Program-made: the position numbers and the translations under genes
Notes under the pieces: model-generated
The model's database searches: none
What the model was told of the DNA's origin: nothing
Seen by the model: the letters and a program-made list of their open reading frames with translations, nothing else
Origin: Stenotrophomonas maltophilia
GTDB lineage: Bacteria > Pseudomonadota > Gammaproteobacteria > Xanthomonadales > Xanthomonadaceae
Length of the DNA: 64,000 bases
Direction of reading: 5' to 3'
Assembly: GCF_006974125.1 (NCBI RefSeq)
Contig: NZ_CP037858.1
Location: forward strand, 496,001-560,000
Part shown: positions 51,819-59,829 of the stretch, one piece after another
Layout: every line of letters begins with the position of its first letter
How positions within the stretch are numbered: the first letter of the stretch is position 1

Positions 51819-54767
51819 ATGAAACTACCCTGCCCTTCCCCTCGCCCGCTTGCCATCGCACTGTGCCTGGCCCTGGCGACGCCGTGCCTGTTGCCGGCCA
51901 CCGCCCACGCACAGGATGCTGCCGCTGCCGTTCGCTGGCAGATCCCGGCCGGTCCGCTCGACCAGGCCTTGACCGCGTTCGGCCAGCAGTCCGGCCTGTC
52001 CATCGCTGCCGATGCGCGCCTGACCCGCGGCCAGCACAGCGGTGGCGTGCAGGCCTCGCTCAACACCGAGGCCGCGCTTGCACAGCTCCTCGCCGGCACC
52101 GGCCTTTCGTTCCAGCGTGATGCCAGCGGCGTGGTGCTGCAGGCCGCCCCCGCCACCGACGCTGGCGTGCGCCAGATCGGCACCCTGCGTGTGGCCGGCC
52201 AGGCCAGCGAAGGTGCTTCGCCGTGGGGGCTGGCCGATGCCGCCGCCGTCTACCGCGACAGCGGCTCGCGCGTGCACCTGGACCACCAGCAGCTGGAGCG
52301 GTTCCGCGGCCAGTCGATCGGTGATGTGCTGGCCGGTGCGGTCGGCGTGCACACCGCTGACGTGCGCAACGGCGGTGCCCTGGACGTCAACATCCGTGGC
52401 CTGCAGGGCCAGAACCGGGTGCCGGTGATCATCGACGGCGGCCAACAGGCCATCGATGTCTATCGCGGCTATGCCGGCGTGCAGCAGCGCAGCTACCTGG
52501 ACCCGGACCTGATCAGTGCGATCAGCATCGAGAAGGGGCCGAGCCTTGCCGCCAATGCCGCAAGCGCGATCGGTGGCGTGGTCTACATGGAAACGCTGAA
52601 GGCCGAGGACATCCTCGACGACGACCAGGACTGGGGGCTGCGCGTGCGTGGCGGCGCGGCCGACAACAGCATCGACCGCACCCGTACCTTCAAGCAGATC
52701 GCGCGTGGCAGCGACAACCGCAACAGCCTGCGCGACCCGCGCGACTGGAACGGCAGCGTGGCCTTCGCCCAGCGCAGCGAGGACTGGCAGCTGGTCGCGG
52801 CCTACGCACGGCGCCGCCAGGGCAACTACTTCGCCGGCAGCAATGGCGCCCACCGCTACGACGACCAGCATCTGTCCAGCGGCGGTACCGGCATGTCCAG
52901 CCAGGCCGTTTCCAAGCTGTACCACCCGGGCGATGAAGTCCTGAACACCCACACCGACAACGAATCGGCGCTGCTGAAATTCACCTGGACGCCCAACCCC
53001 GACCAGCGGCTTGAGCTGAGCCACCGCTACTTCAACTCCAGCTTCGGCGAGATCATGCCATCGGCGATCGGCCGCGTGGGTGAGTCCAACGAATGGGTGA
53101 CCTACGTGGACAAGGCCAACACCATGTTCCAGTTCGAGCCCGGGAAAATGCGGCTCAACGCCACCTCGCTGCGCCATCGTTACCGCCCCGAGGCGCACCC
53201 GTGGCTGGACCTGAGCAGCACGCTGTGGTTCACCACCGCCACCAGCCGCATGTTCAACAGCAACATCGCCAACACGCCGCTGTTCAAGGACGTGCCCAAC
53301 GATCAGATGCCCGACACGCTGGGCGAGACCTACGGCCCGGGCCTGCAGTCGGACGTGAAGACCCGGCGTTGGGGCCTGGACAGCAGCAACACCACCCGCT
53401 TCAGCAATGATCTGGGTGACTGGACGCTGCGCTATGGCGCGTCCTTCCAGCACGAAGACACCGCACCCAACTCGCCGGTGCTGCCGGTGGACTACAACAA
53501 CAACCGTTACCTGCGCTCGGGCACGCGCCGCGAGGCCAGCGTGGTGGCGTCGTTGCAATGGCAGCCGTGGGACTGGCTGTCGCTGACCGCAGGCGGCCGC
53601 TTCATCGACTACCGCACCCGCGACCGCAACCGCGTCGCCTTCGTCAGTGAATCGCGCGACCTGCGCTACACCTTCGCGCGCCTGAGCAAGGGCGGCCAGC
53701 TGCTGCCGGGCTGGTACAAGGAGTGGTACCCGGATGCACAGGGCAACTACACCTACGACTCGCTGCGGGCCACGCCCTACGGCGACAGCACGCTGGGCCA
53801 GAGCTACGACTTCGATGGCTTCATTCCCGACCCGCGCGGCGCCAACGGTTTCTACACCAAGCAGATTCCTACCGCGTGGGGCTACAAGCCGGCGATCCGG
53901 CGTTCCGGCCACGGCTTCGCACCCTATGCAGAGGCCCGCTTCAACCTCGACGAGGACATGTTCTTCTACGTGAAGTACGCACAGGGCTGGAAGATGCCCA
54001 GCCTGTTCGAATCGACGCTGGGCAACAGCACCTCGGCGCCGGTGGCCGACCTGAAGCCGGAAAAGAATCGCTCCTGGGACATCGGCTTCAGCCTGCTGAA
54101 GCAGGACCTGTGGCGCGACGGCGACCGCCTCGCGTTCAAGGTGGCCTGGTTCAAGAACGATATCGACAACGCGATCACCCGCCGCTTCGACTCCAGCAAC
54201 TGGGCGTTCTACGTCGACAATGTCGACAACTACACGGTGTCCGGCTACGAGCTGCAGTCCGGCTATGACGCCGGCATCGCCTACCTGGACCTGTCGGCCA
54301 GCTACTACCAGCGCGCGCGTACCTGCGATGCGGCCATCGCCAAGCGCCTGCGCGAAGACCCGTATGCGAAGTGGAGCAAGCTGGACACCACGCCGGACTG
54401 CGTGGACGGCGGCTTCGGCACCTCGTTCGTCAACGCGCAGAACCCGCCCAAGTACTCGATCCACAGCACGCTGGGCTTCCGCCTGTTCGACAAGCGGCTG
54501 GATACCGGCATCCGCCGCACCTACAACAGCGGCCCCACCCATGAACTGGACAAGCGCTGGAACACCACCGGTTCGACCGGCCTGCAGAACATCTACCTGC
54601 CCACCGCGATCTATGACTTCTATGCGCGCTGGCAGTTCACCCCGAAGGCCGAAGTGGAACTGGTAGTCAGCAACCTGCGCAACACCTACTACATGGACAC
54701 GCTGGCGATGAGCCTGATGCCGGGCCCGGGCCGCACCACGCGACTGAACTTCACCGCACGTTTCTAA
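51819..54767 (+). CDS. FecA-type TonB receptor with signalling domain
   Basis: A 982-residue outer-membrane receptor and transducer. Signal about residues 1-31, then an STN secretin/TonB signalling domain (about 32-112, WQIPAGPLDQALTAFGQQSG), plug (IRGLQGQNRVPVIIDGGQQ, SIEKGPSLAANAASAIGG) and a long barrel ending TTRLNFTARF. The IRGLQGQNRVPVIIDGG plug style is like heme-type receptors, but the FRAP/NPNL heme motif is not convincing. Ligand therefore unknown. Control by FecI and Fur is inferred. Confidence 0.9.
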   Translation: MKLPCPSPRPLAIALCLALATPCLLPATAHAQDAAAAVRWQIPAGPLDQALTAFGQQSGLSIAADARLTRGQHSGGVQASLNTEAALAQLLAGTGLSFQRDASGVVLQAAPATDAGVRQIGTLRVAGQASEGASPWGLADAAAVYRDSGSRVHLDHQQLERFRGQSIGDVLAGAVGVHTADVRNGGALDVNIRGLQGQNRVPVIIDGGQQAIDVYRGYAGVQQRSYLDPDLISAISIEKGPSLAANAASAIGGVVYMETLKAEDILDDDQDWGLRVRGGAADNSIDRTRTFKQIARGSDNRNSLRDPRDWNGSVAFAQRSEDWQLVAAYARRRQGNYFAGSNGAHRYDDQHLSSGGTGMSSQAVSKLYHPGDEVLNTHTDNESALLKFTWTPNPDQRLELSHRYFNSSFGEIMPSAIGRVGESNEWVTYVDKANTMFQFEPGKMRLNATSLRHRYRPEAHPWLDLSSTLWFTTATSRMFNSNIANTPLFKDVPNDQMPDTLGETYGPGLQSDVKTRRWGLDSSNTTRFSNDLGDWTLRYGASFQHEDTAPNSPVLPVDYNNNRYLRSGTRREASVVASLQWQPWDWLSLTAGGRFIDYRTRDRNRVAFVSESRDLRYTFARLSKGGQLLPGWYKEWYPDAQGNYTYDSLRATPYGDSTLGQSYDFDGFIPDPRGANGFYTKQIPTAWGYKPAIRRSGHGFAPYAEARFNLDEDMFFYVKYAQGWKMPSLFESTLGNSTSAPVADLKPEKNRSWDIGFSLLKQDLWRDGDRLAFKVAWFKNDIDNAITRRFDSSNWAFYVDNVDNYTVSGYELQSGYDAGIAYLDLSASYYQRARTCDAAIAKRLREDPYAKWSKLDTTPDCVDGGFGTSFVNAQNPPKYSIHSTLGFRLFDKRLDTGIRRTYNSGPTHELDKRWNTTGSTGLQNIYLPTAIYDFYARWQFTPKAEVELVVSNLRNTYYMDTLAMSLMPGPGRTTRLNFTARF

Positions 54768-54785
54768 CTGCGGCAGAAACAGCAA

Positions 54786-54814
54786 GGCCCCGGGGAAATC
54801 ATCCCCGGGGCGCT
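54786..54814. terminator. GC-rich hairpin after the TonB receptor
   Basis: GGCCCCGGGG and CCCCGGGGC form a strong stem with a 7-base loop. No T-tract follows. Likely transcript end for the fec-type operon, also facing the convergent SMR genes. Confidence 0.55.
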
Positions 54815-54837
54815 TGCCTGCGGCGACTCAGCACTGG

Positions 54838-54860
54838 CAGATACCAACCTTGGTTGGCAC
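54838..54860. repeat. SMAG-type single hairpin (CCAACCTTGGTTGG)
   Basis: GCAGATACCAACCTTGGTTGG, the left half of the repeat seen complete at 7741. The matching right half is absent here. Confidence 0.55.
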
Positions 54861-54869
54861 GGCGACGCG

Positions 54870-55193
54870 TTACTTCGCGGTACTCAGCAGCAGTACCGCG
54901 ACGGTCACCAATGCGATGCCGACCCAGCCGATCGGGCGCAGTCGGTTACCGAACAGCAGGCGGCCGCAGGTGGCGGTACCGATCACGCCGATCGCACCCC
55001 ACATCGCATACGCGGTGGCCAGGTCCATGTAGCGCACGGCCTGGCCCAGCAGGGCGAAGGCGATCCAGACCATGACGATCGCACCAACGCCCCAGCGCCA
55101 GCGGCGGAAGCCCTCCGACTTTGCCACCATCATGTTGGCGGCAACGTCGATCAGCGCCGAACAGATCACGAAAAACAATGCCAGGGTGTTCAT
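54870..55193 (-). CDS. SMR-family transporter subunit (MdtI-like)
   Basis: A 107-residue four-helix membrane protein. The order is like MdtI of the spermidine exporter: SALIDVAANMMVAKSEGFRR and GQAVRYMDLATAYAMWGAIG. The conserved SMR membrane Glu of EmrE is replaced by Asp in ICSALIDV. TGATG overlap with the partner gene indicates a heterodimer. Polyamine or cationic drug export is inferred. Confidence 0.85.
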   Translation of the reverse strand: MNTLALFFVICSALIDVAANMMVAKSEGFRRWRWGVGAIVMVWIAFALLGQAVRYMDLATAYAMWGAIGVIGTATCGRLLFGNRLRPIGWVGIALVTVAVLLLSTAK

Positions 55194-55546
55194 CAGTGCG
55201 CCTCCCCGAGGGTGACGCAGACGATGCCGACCACCGCCAGCACCAGGCCGGCCAGCTGCTGCAGCGACAGGCTCTCGCCGAACACGGTGAGGCCGACCAC
55301 GGTCAGCAGGGTCAGGCCCAGTCCTTCCCACACCGCGTAGGCCACGCCCACGGCGATGCGGCGCACCGACTGCGCCAGGAAGAAGTAGGACAGCGCCAGC
55401 GCGCCGGCCATGATCAGATAACCGGTCCAGCCGCCATCGCGGGCGGCATGGGCCATGAACGAGGTGCCGACCACTTCGGCGACGATCGCCACGGCCAGAC
55501 AGGCCCAGGCGACCAGCGCGCCACGGGCGGGAACAGTATGGGACAT
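55193..55546 (-). CDS. SMR-family transporter subunit (MdtJ-like)
   Basis: A 117-residue four-helix protein. AVAIVAEVVGTSFMAHAARD carries the conserved membrane Glu of SMR pumps; VRRIAVGVAYAVWEGLGLTL is the third-helix signature. It starts at 55546 (MSHTVPARG). Together with the MdtI-like subunit it should form an asymmetric pump. A LysR gene is divergent, with a 160-bp spacer. Confidence 0.87.
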   Translation of the reverse strand: MSHTVPARGALVAWACLAVAIVAEVVGTSFMAHAARDGGWTGYLIMAGALALSYFFLAQSVRRIAVGVAYAVWEGLGLTLLTVVGLTVFGESLSLQQLAGLVLAVVGIVCVTLGEAH

Positions 55547-55587
55547 GTGAAACTCCTTGCAGGACGGGGACCACGCCGCCTCATCAC

Positions 55588-55608
55588 TAGATCCACGGCA
55601 TGCGTGGA
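55588..55608. repeat. SMAG-type hairpin in the SMR-LysR spacer
   Basis: TAGATCCACGGCATGCGTGGA, a GTAG-like palindrome in the shared promoter region. It may have been inserted near the operators of both genes. Confidence 0.5.
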
Positions 55609-55706
55609 GGGCCCGGAACGCCCCGCAGACAGGGGCGACGGCGACCAGTATCATCGGCTTTTACGGTGGGATCAAAATGGATTCCATCGACAGGAGCGAT
55701 GGATCA

Positions 55707-56558
55707 ATGCCCTACTCCCCTGAATCCCTGCAGGCCTTCGTGGAAGCCGCGGCGCTGGGCTCGTTCTCGGCCGCCGCGCGACGGCTGCGCAAGACCCAGT
55801 CGACGGTCAGCACCGCCATTGCCCACCTGGAGGCCGACCTGGGCGTGCGCCTGTTCAATCGCAGCGGGCGCTATCCGCAGCTGACCGAGGCCGGGCGCCA
55901 GGTGCTGGGCCACGCGCAGGAGATCCTGGCCGCCGATGCCCGCCTGCAGCAGTTGAGCGTGCGCCTGGCGGCGCCGGTCGAGCCGCGCCTGACCGTGGTG
56001 TTCTCCGACGTCTACCAGCTCGATCCAGCGCAGCGGATCCTGCAACGCTTCGCCGAGGCGTTCCCGGAGATCGAACTGGAGTGGCTGGATGCCGAGGGCG
56101 AGGACGTGCTGGAGCTGGTCGGCAGTGGTCGTGCCGGGCTGGGCCTGCTGCCCAGGCAGGAGCGCTATCCCGATGGACTGGTGGCGCGGCCGCTGACGCA
56201 CCACAGCGAGCTGTCGGTGTACGTGGCGCGCGAACACCCGCTGGCCAGCGCCGGCCGTCGCGCCGCCGCACAACTGGCGCGGCATCGGCAGGTGCGCCTG
56301 AGCGCGGAGGTCGATCAATCCCGCGTGGTCACCGGCCTGGCCTGGACCGCCACCGACTACCTGATGGTGATGGAGATGGCCGAGGACGGCATCGGCTGGG
56401 CCGAGCTGCCGCGGGCGCTGGTGCAGCGCTATGACCGTGGGCGACTGGTGGAACTGGTGCTGCCCGGCTGGCCGAGGCGCATCCACAGCGACCTGCTGTG
56501 GCGCCGCGACACCCCGCCGGGACCGGCCGCCCTGTGGTGGGCCGACGCATTGGGATGA
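55707..56558 (+). CDS. LysR-family transcriptional regulator
   Basis: A 283-residue regulator. The helix-turn-helix is SLQAFVEAAALGSFSAAARR and KTQSTVSTAIAHLEADLGVR (about residues 6-50). The effector domain follows (RLTVVFSDVYQLDP, GEDVLELVGSGRAGLGLLPR). The start could be 55707 (AGGAGC before it) or 55677. Divergent from the SMR pair, which it may regulate. The ligand is unknown. Confidence 0.87.
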   Translation: MPYSPESLQAFVEAAALGSFSAAARRLRKTQSTVSTAIAHLEADLGVRLFNRSGRYPQLTEAGRQVLGHAQEILAADARLQQLSVRLAAPVEPRLTVVFSDVYQLDPAQRILQRFAEAFPEIELEWLDAEGEDVLELVGSGRAGLGLLPRQERYPDGLVARPLTHHSELSVYVAREHPLASAGRRAAAQLARHRQVRLSAEVDQSRVVTGLAWTATDYLMVMEMAEDGIGWAELPRALVQRYDRGRLVELVLPGWPRRIHSDLLWRRDTPPGPAALWWADALG

Positions 56559-56562
56559 ACCG

Positions 56563-56628
56563 AAAAAGGGGACGGAGGGGATTAAGTCGTTTGTGGCACA
56601 AACGACTTAATCCCCTCCGTCCCCTTTT
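56563..56628. repeat. Long perfect palindrome with GGGGACGGAGGGG arms (copy A)
   Basis: A 66-bp near-perfect palindrome. Arms run from AAAAAGGGGACGGAGGGG through AAGTCGTTTGTG with a one-base centre. It lies between the convergent LysR and M14 genes and could terminate both transcripts, but the conserved sequence at 61608 and 63796 suggests a dispersed element family. Confidence 0.8.
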
Positions 56629-56633
56629 ACGTG

Positions 56634-57554
56634 TCAGCGGTGGGCGAGCGCGTATTCCAGCGCCGAGCACACCGCAGCCACCTGCGCGTCGTTGCACTGC
56701 TGCGGGGTCGCCCGCGGGCTGTCCGGGTAGACCTCGGTGGTGGTGGTGTACTTCGCGCCGGTGATGCCGGCGCACAGGCCCAGCTTCACCAGCGGGTACT
56801 CGATCACGCCATGGGCCACCACCGGCGAACCGATGATCTCGCCCTTGTCGTCGGCGGGGGCGATGTGGGTGACCTTCTCCACCGCAGCGATCACCGCCTG
56901 CTGGAAGGCCGCCTGCGGGGCCTCGCTGTCATCCACCAGATAGAAGCCATCGGGAATCAGGCCCGGCTCGAACGGCTTGCCGTCGCGCGCCGCCAGCGCC
57001 GGGCGGAACTCGCTCTCGTCGCTGTCGGTGGTTTCGTGCAGATCGATGTGCAGCACGAACTGGCCCTTGTACGGCGCGATCAGTTCGATGACGGCGGTCG
57101 ATTCACGCGCCGGGCCATCGCTGCGGAAATTGCGGTTCGGATCGATCGCATCGAAGTTCCAGCGGTTGATGCGCTCGAATCCCCACGGGTTCACGCACGG
57201 CGCCACCAGCAGGTTGGCCTTGCCGGCATAGTCGGCGGCGTGCTTCTCGAGGAACTCCAGCGCGCCCATCACGCCGCTGGTTTCGTAGCCGTGCACACCG
57301 CCGGTGATCAGCGCGGCCGGGAGTGCCGGGTTCCAGTCGCGGCTGCGCAGGGCGAACAGGGTGTAGGTCTCGCCAGCGTAGTCGAGCTGGCCATAAGCCA
57401 CCTTGTCGAAGCGCGAGGCCAGCACCTCGATGCGGGGCAGCACCTCCTCGTCGTAGCGACGCAGGCGCTGCTGGCGGCCACGCCACGCCTCCCGTTCCGC
57501 CGCTCCCCACGGCTGGCCAGGGGTTCCGACGGGGTAGAAAGCGGCTTGGGACAT
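56634..57554 (-). CDS. M14-family zinc carboxypeptidase (copy 2)
   Basis: A 306-residue paralogue of the gene at 2681-3601. Zinc motif His88/Glu91 in GGVHGYET, third ligand in HIDLHETTD and catalytic Glu in TTTEVYPDSPRATP. The start at 57554 (MSQAAFYPVGTPGQPWG) is the same position as in the other copy. The two have equal length and ligand positions but differ in many surface residues, so they may act on different peptides. Substrate unknown. Confidence 0.86.
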   Translation of the reverse strand: MSQAAFYPVGTPGQPWGAAEREAWRGRQQRLRRYDEEVLPRIEVLASRFDKVAYGQLDYAGETYTLFALRSRDWNPALPAALITGGVHGYETSGVMGALEFLEKHAADYAGKANLLVAPCVNPWGFERINRWNFDAIDPNRNFRSDGPARESTAVIELIAPYKGQFVLHIDLHETTDSDESEFRPALAARDGKPFEPGLIPDGFYLVDDSEAPQAAFQQAVIAAVEKVTHIAPADDKGEIIGSPVVAHGVIEYPLVKLGLCAGITGAKYTTTTEVYPDSPRATPQQCNDAQVAAVCSALEYALAHR

Positions 57555-57639
57555 GGCGGATCTCAGCGAGTCAGGAAGCAATCGCCCACTCTACCACCGG
57601 GGGAACAGCGTGAACTGGCGACGCATTCCATTGGCGAAT

Positions 57640-57664
57640 GGAATCAGCAATAATTCTCATTTAC
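57640..57664 (+). promoter_or_regulatory. Fur-like box before the TonB receptor at 57686
   Basis: GAATCAGCAATAATTCTCAT is AT-rich with GATAAT/ATTCTCATT-like half-sites. It is 22 bases before the receptor start. The match is weaker than at 50254. Confidence 0.5.
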
Positions 57665-57685
57665 CACCTTCCACAGCCCGCACCG

Positions 57686-59767
57686 ATGCCCATCCCTGCC
57701 CTGCAACCGGCCCGCCTGCCGCTGGCCGCCGCCCTTGCCCTGTGCCTGCTCCCGACCGCCGCCGCCTTCGCCCAGGACGGCGCCACCACGCTGGACAGCA
57801 TCCAGGTCTCCGGCAGCTGGCTGGGCACCGGCCTGCATGACAGCGTCAAGAGCTTCGCCGGCGCACGCACCGTGGTCGACCGCCAGCGCATCGAGGCCAG
57901 CGGCGCGGCCAGCATCGGTGATGCCATGCGCCGCATCCCCGGCGTGCAGGTCACCGACAACTCCGGCACCGCCGGCAGCTCGGTGTCACTGAACATCGGC
58001 GTGCGCGGCCTGACCGGGCGCTACTCGCCGCGCTCGACGGTACTGCTGGACGGCGTGCCGCTGGCGGTCGCGCCATATGGCCAGCCGCAGCTGTCGTTCG
58101 CGCCGACCAGCCTGTCCAACATCGAATCGATCGACGTGGTGCGCGGCGGCGGCGCGGTGCGCTACGGGCCGCAGAACGTCGGTGGCATCATCAACTTCAG
58201 CACCCGCGCCATCCCGACCGGCGCGGGCCTGCACGGCGAAGCGGGCGTGCGCTACACCGCCTACGACCATGGCGGCGGTGACAGCACCCAGTACAACGCC
58301 TTCCTTGGCGGCACCGGCGACAATGGGCTGGGTGCCGCCCTGCTGTACTCCGGCCAGGACGGGCGTGGCTGGCGCCAGGGCAGCGATGACCGCTTCAACG
58401 ATCTCGCGCTGAAGTTCGCCTACGCCATCGACGAACAGCAGGAGCTGCGTGCCAAGCTGTCGTACTACGACGTGCGCTCGCTGCCCCCGGGCGGCCTGAC
58501 CCGTGCGCAGTACGAGGCCGATCCGTTCCAGAACACCCGCCCCACCGATTTCTGGAAGGGCCACCGCACCGGCATCGACCTGGGCTACACCAACACGCTG
58601 TCGGCCAACAGCGAATTCGAGGTGCTGGCCTATTACAACGAAAGCAGCCGTGCCAGCTCGCTGATCAATGCCGCCAATACCCAGCTGACCGTACAGCCGC
58701 GTGACTACCGCGTGCTCGGCATCGAGCCGCGCTACACCCAGCGCCTGCACTGGGGCGCCAGCGTGCACGACATCACCGCCGGCTATCGTTTCCTGCGCGA
58801 GCGCGGCAACGACCGCAGCTACACCGTCACCCGTCGTACCGGCGTGGCCAGTGCCACCAACCGCTTCGACAACGCCACCGACGCCCACGCGTTCTACATC
58901 GACGACCGCATTGCGATCGGCCAGTGGCGGATCACCCCGGGCGTGCGCATGGAATGGATCGACATGGACCGCCGCCAGGCCGGTGGCACGGCGACCTTCA
59001 GCAGCCGCAACGACAAGGCCCTGCCCTCGCTCAACATCGCCTACCTGCTGACCCCGCAGCTGACCGTGTTCGGCAACTACACCACCTCGTTCGGGCCGGT
59101 GCAGAACATCCAGCTGAACTCGCAGACCGCCAGCAATCCGCTGAACCCGGAAATCGCCAAGACCACCGAACTCGGTGCGCGCTGGCAGGACGGTGCACTG
59201 CGCGCGGAAGTGACCGTGTTCAAGATGCGCTTCGACAACCAGATCCTGCAGGTGCCGGGCATCACCCCGCCGACCTTCCAGAACATCGGCGCCACCGACC
59301 ACAAGGGCGTGGAGAGCGCGCTGGAGTACCACTTTTCCGAGGACGGTGCGCTGGCCGGGTTGGAGCTGTACGCCAACTACACCTGGACCAAGGCGATCCA
59401 GCAGTCGGGCGACAACCGTGGCCTGGACGTGCCCTTCTACTCGCGCGACACCGACAGCGTCGGCGCCCGCTACGCGCTGGCCGGCTGGACCTTCAATGTC
59501 TCCAGCACCCACCAGAGCGGCCAGTACTCCGATGCCGCCAACGCCTGGGCCGAGAGCGCCGATGCGCGCGTAGGCCGCGTGCCGGGCGTGCGCCTGTGGA
59601 ATGCACAGGTGGCCTGGCAGGTGCCGGGACTGGGCGACAGCGAGATCGCACTGGGCGTGAACAACCTGGCCGACAAGCGCTGGTACACCCGCAACGTCGA
59701 TGGCAACGCCGGCCGCATGGTGGCCGCGCCGCGCACCTTCTACGTGCAGGGCCGCTACCGCTTCTGA
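57686..59767 (+). CDS. TonB-dependent siderophore/iron-type receptor
   Basis: A 693-residue outer-membrane receptor. Signal about residues 1-30 (LPLAAALALCLLPTAAAFA); no STN domain. Plug: ASIGDAMRRIPGVQVTDNSG, IGVRGLTGRYSPRSTVLLDG, VVRGGGAVRYGPQNVGGIIN. The barrel ends FYVQGRYRF. It resembles FecA-type ferric-citrate receptors lacking the signalling extension. The Fur-like site supports iron transport. The ATG at 57686 is chosen. Confidence 0.88.
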   Translation: MPIPALQPARLPLAAALALCLLPTAAAFAQDGATTLDSIQVSGSWLGTGLHDSVKSFAGARTVVDRQRIEASGAASIGDAMRRIPGVQVTDNSGTAGSSVSLNIGVRGLTGRYSPRSTVLLDGVPLAVAPYGQPQLSFAPTSLSNIESIDVVRGGGAVRYGPQNVGGIINFSTRAIPTGAGLHGEAGVRYTAYDHGGGDSTQYNAFLGGTGDNGLGAALLYSGQDGRGWRQGSDDRFNDLALKFAYAIDEQQELRAKLSYYDVRSLPPGGLTRAQYEADPFQNTRPTDFWKGHRTGIDLGYTNTLSANSEFEVLAYYNESSRASSLINAANTQLTVQPRDYRVLGIEPRYTQRLHWGASVHDITAGYRFLRERGNDRSYTVTRRTGVASATNRFDNATDAHAFYIDDRIAIGQWRITPGVRMEWIDMDRRQAGGTATFSSRNDKALPSLNIAYLLTPQLTVFGNYTTSFGPVQNIQLNSQTASNPLNPEIAKTTELGARWQDGALRAEVTVFKMRFDNQILQVPGITPPTFQNIGATDHKGVESALEYHFSEDGALAGLELYANYTWTKAIQQSGDNRGLDVPFYSRDTDSVGARYALAGWTFNVSSTHQSGQYSDAANAWAESADARVGRVPGVRLWNAQVAWQVPGLGDSEIALGVNNLADKRWYTRNVDGNAGRMVAAPRTFYVQGRYRF

Positions 59768-59829
59768 CGCCGTAACCGCCCGATGCAGTGACGGTGGCGA
59801 TCACGGTGGCGGCGTATCATGCCGCCACC

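Noticed and set aside
51825..54785. A 986-codon open frame antisense to the FecA-type receptor
   Set aside because: Shadow frame opposite a clear TonB receptor; no domain visible.
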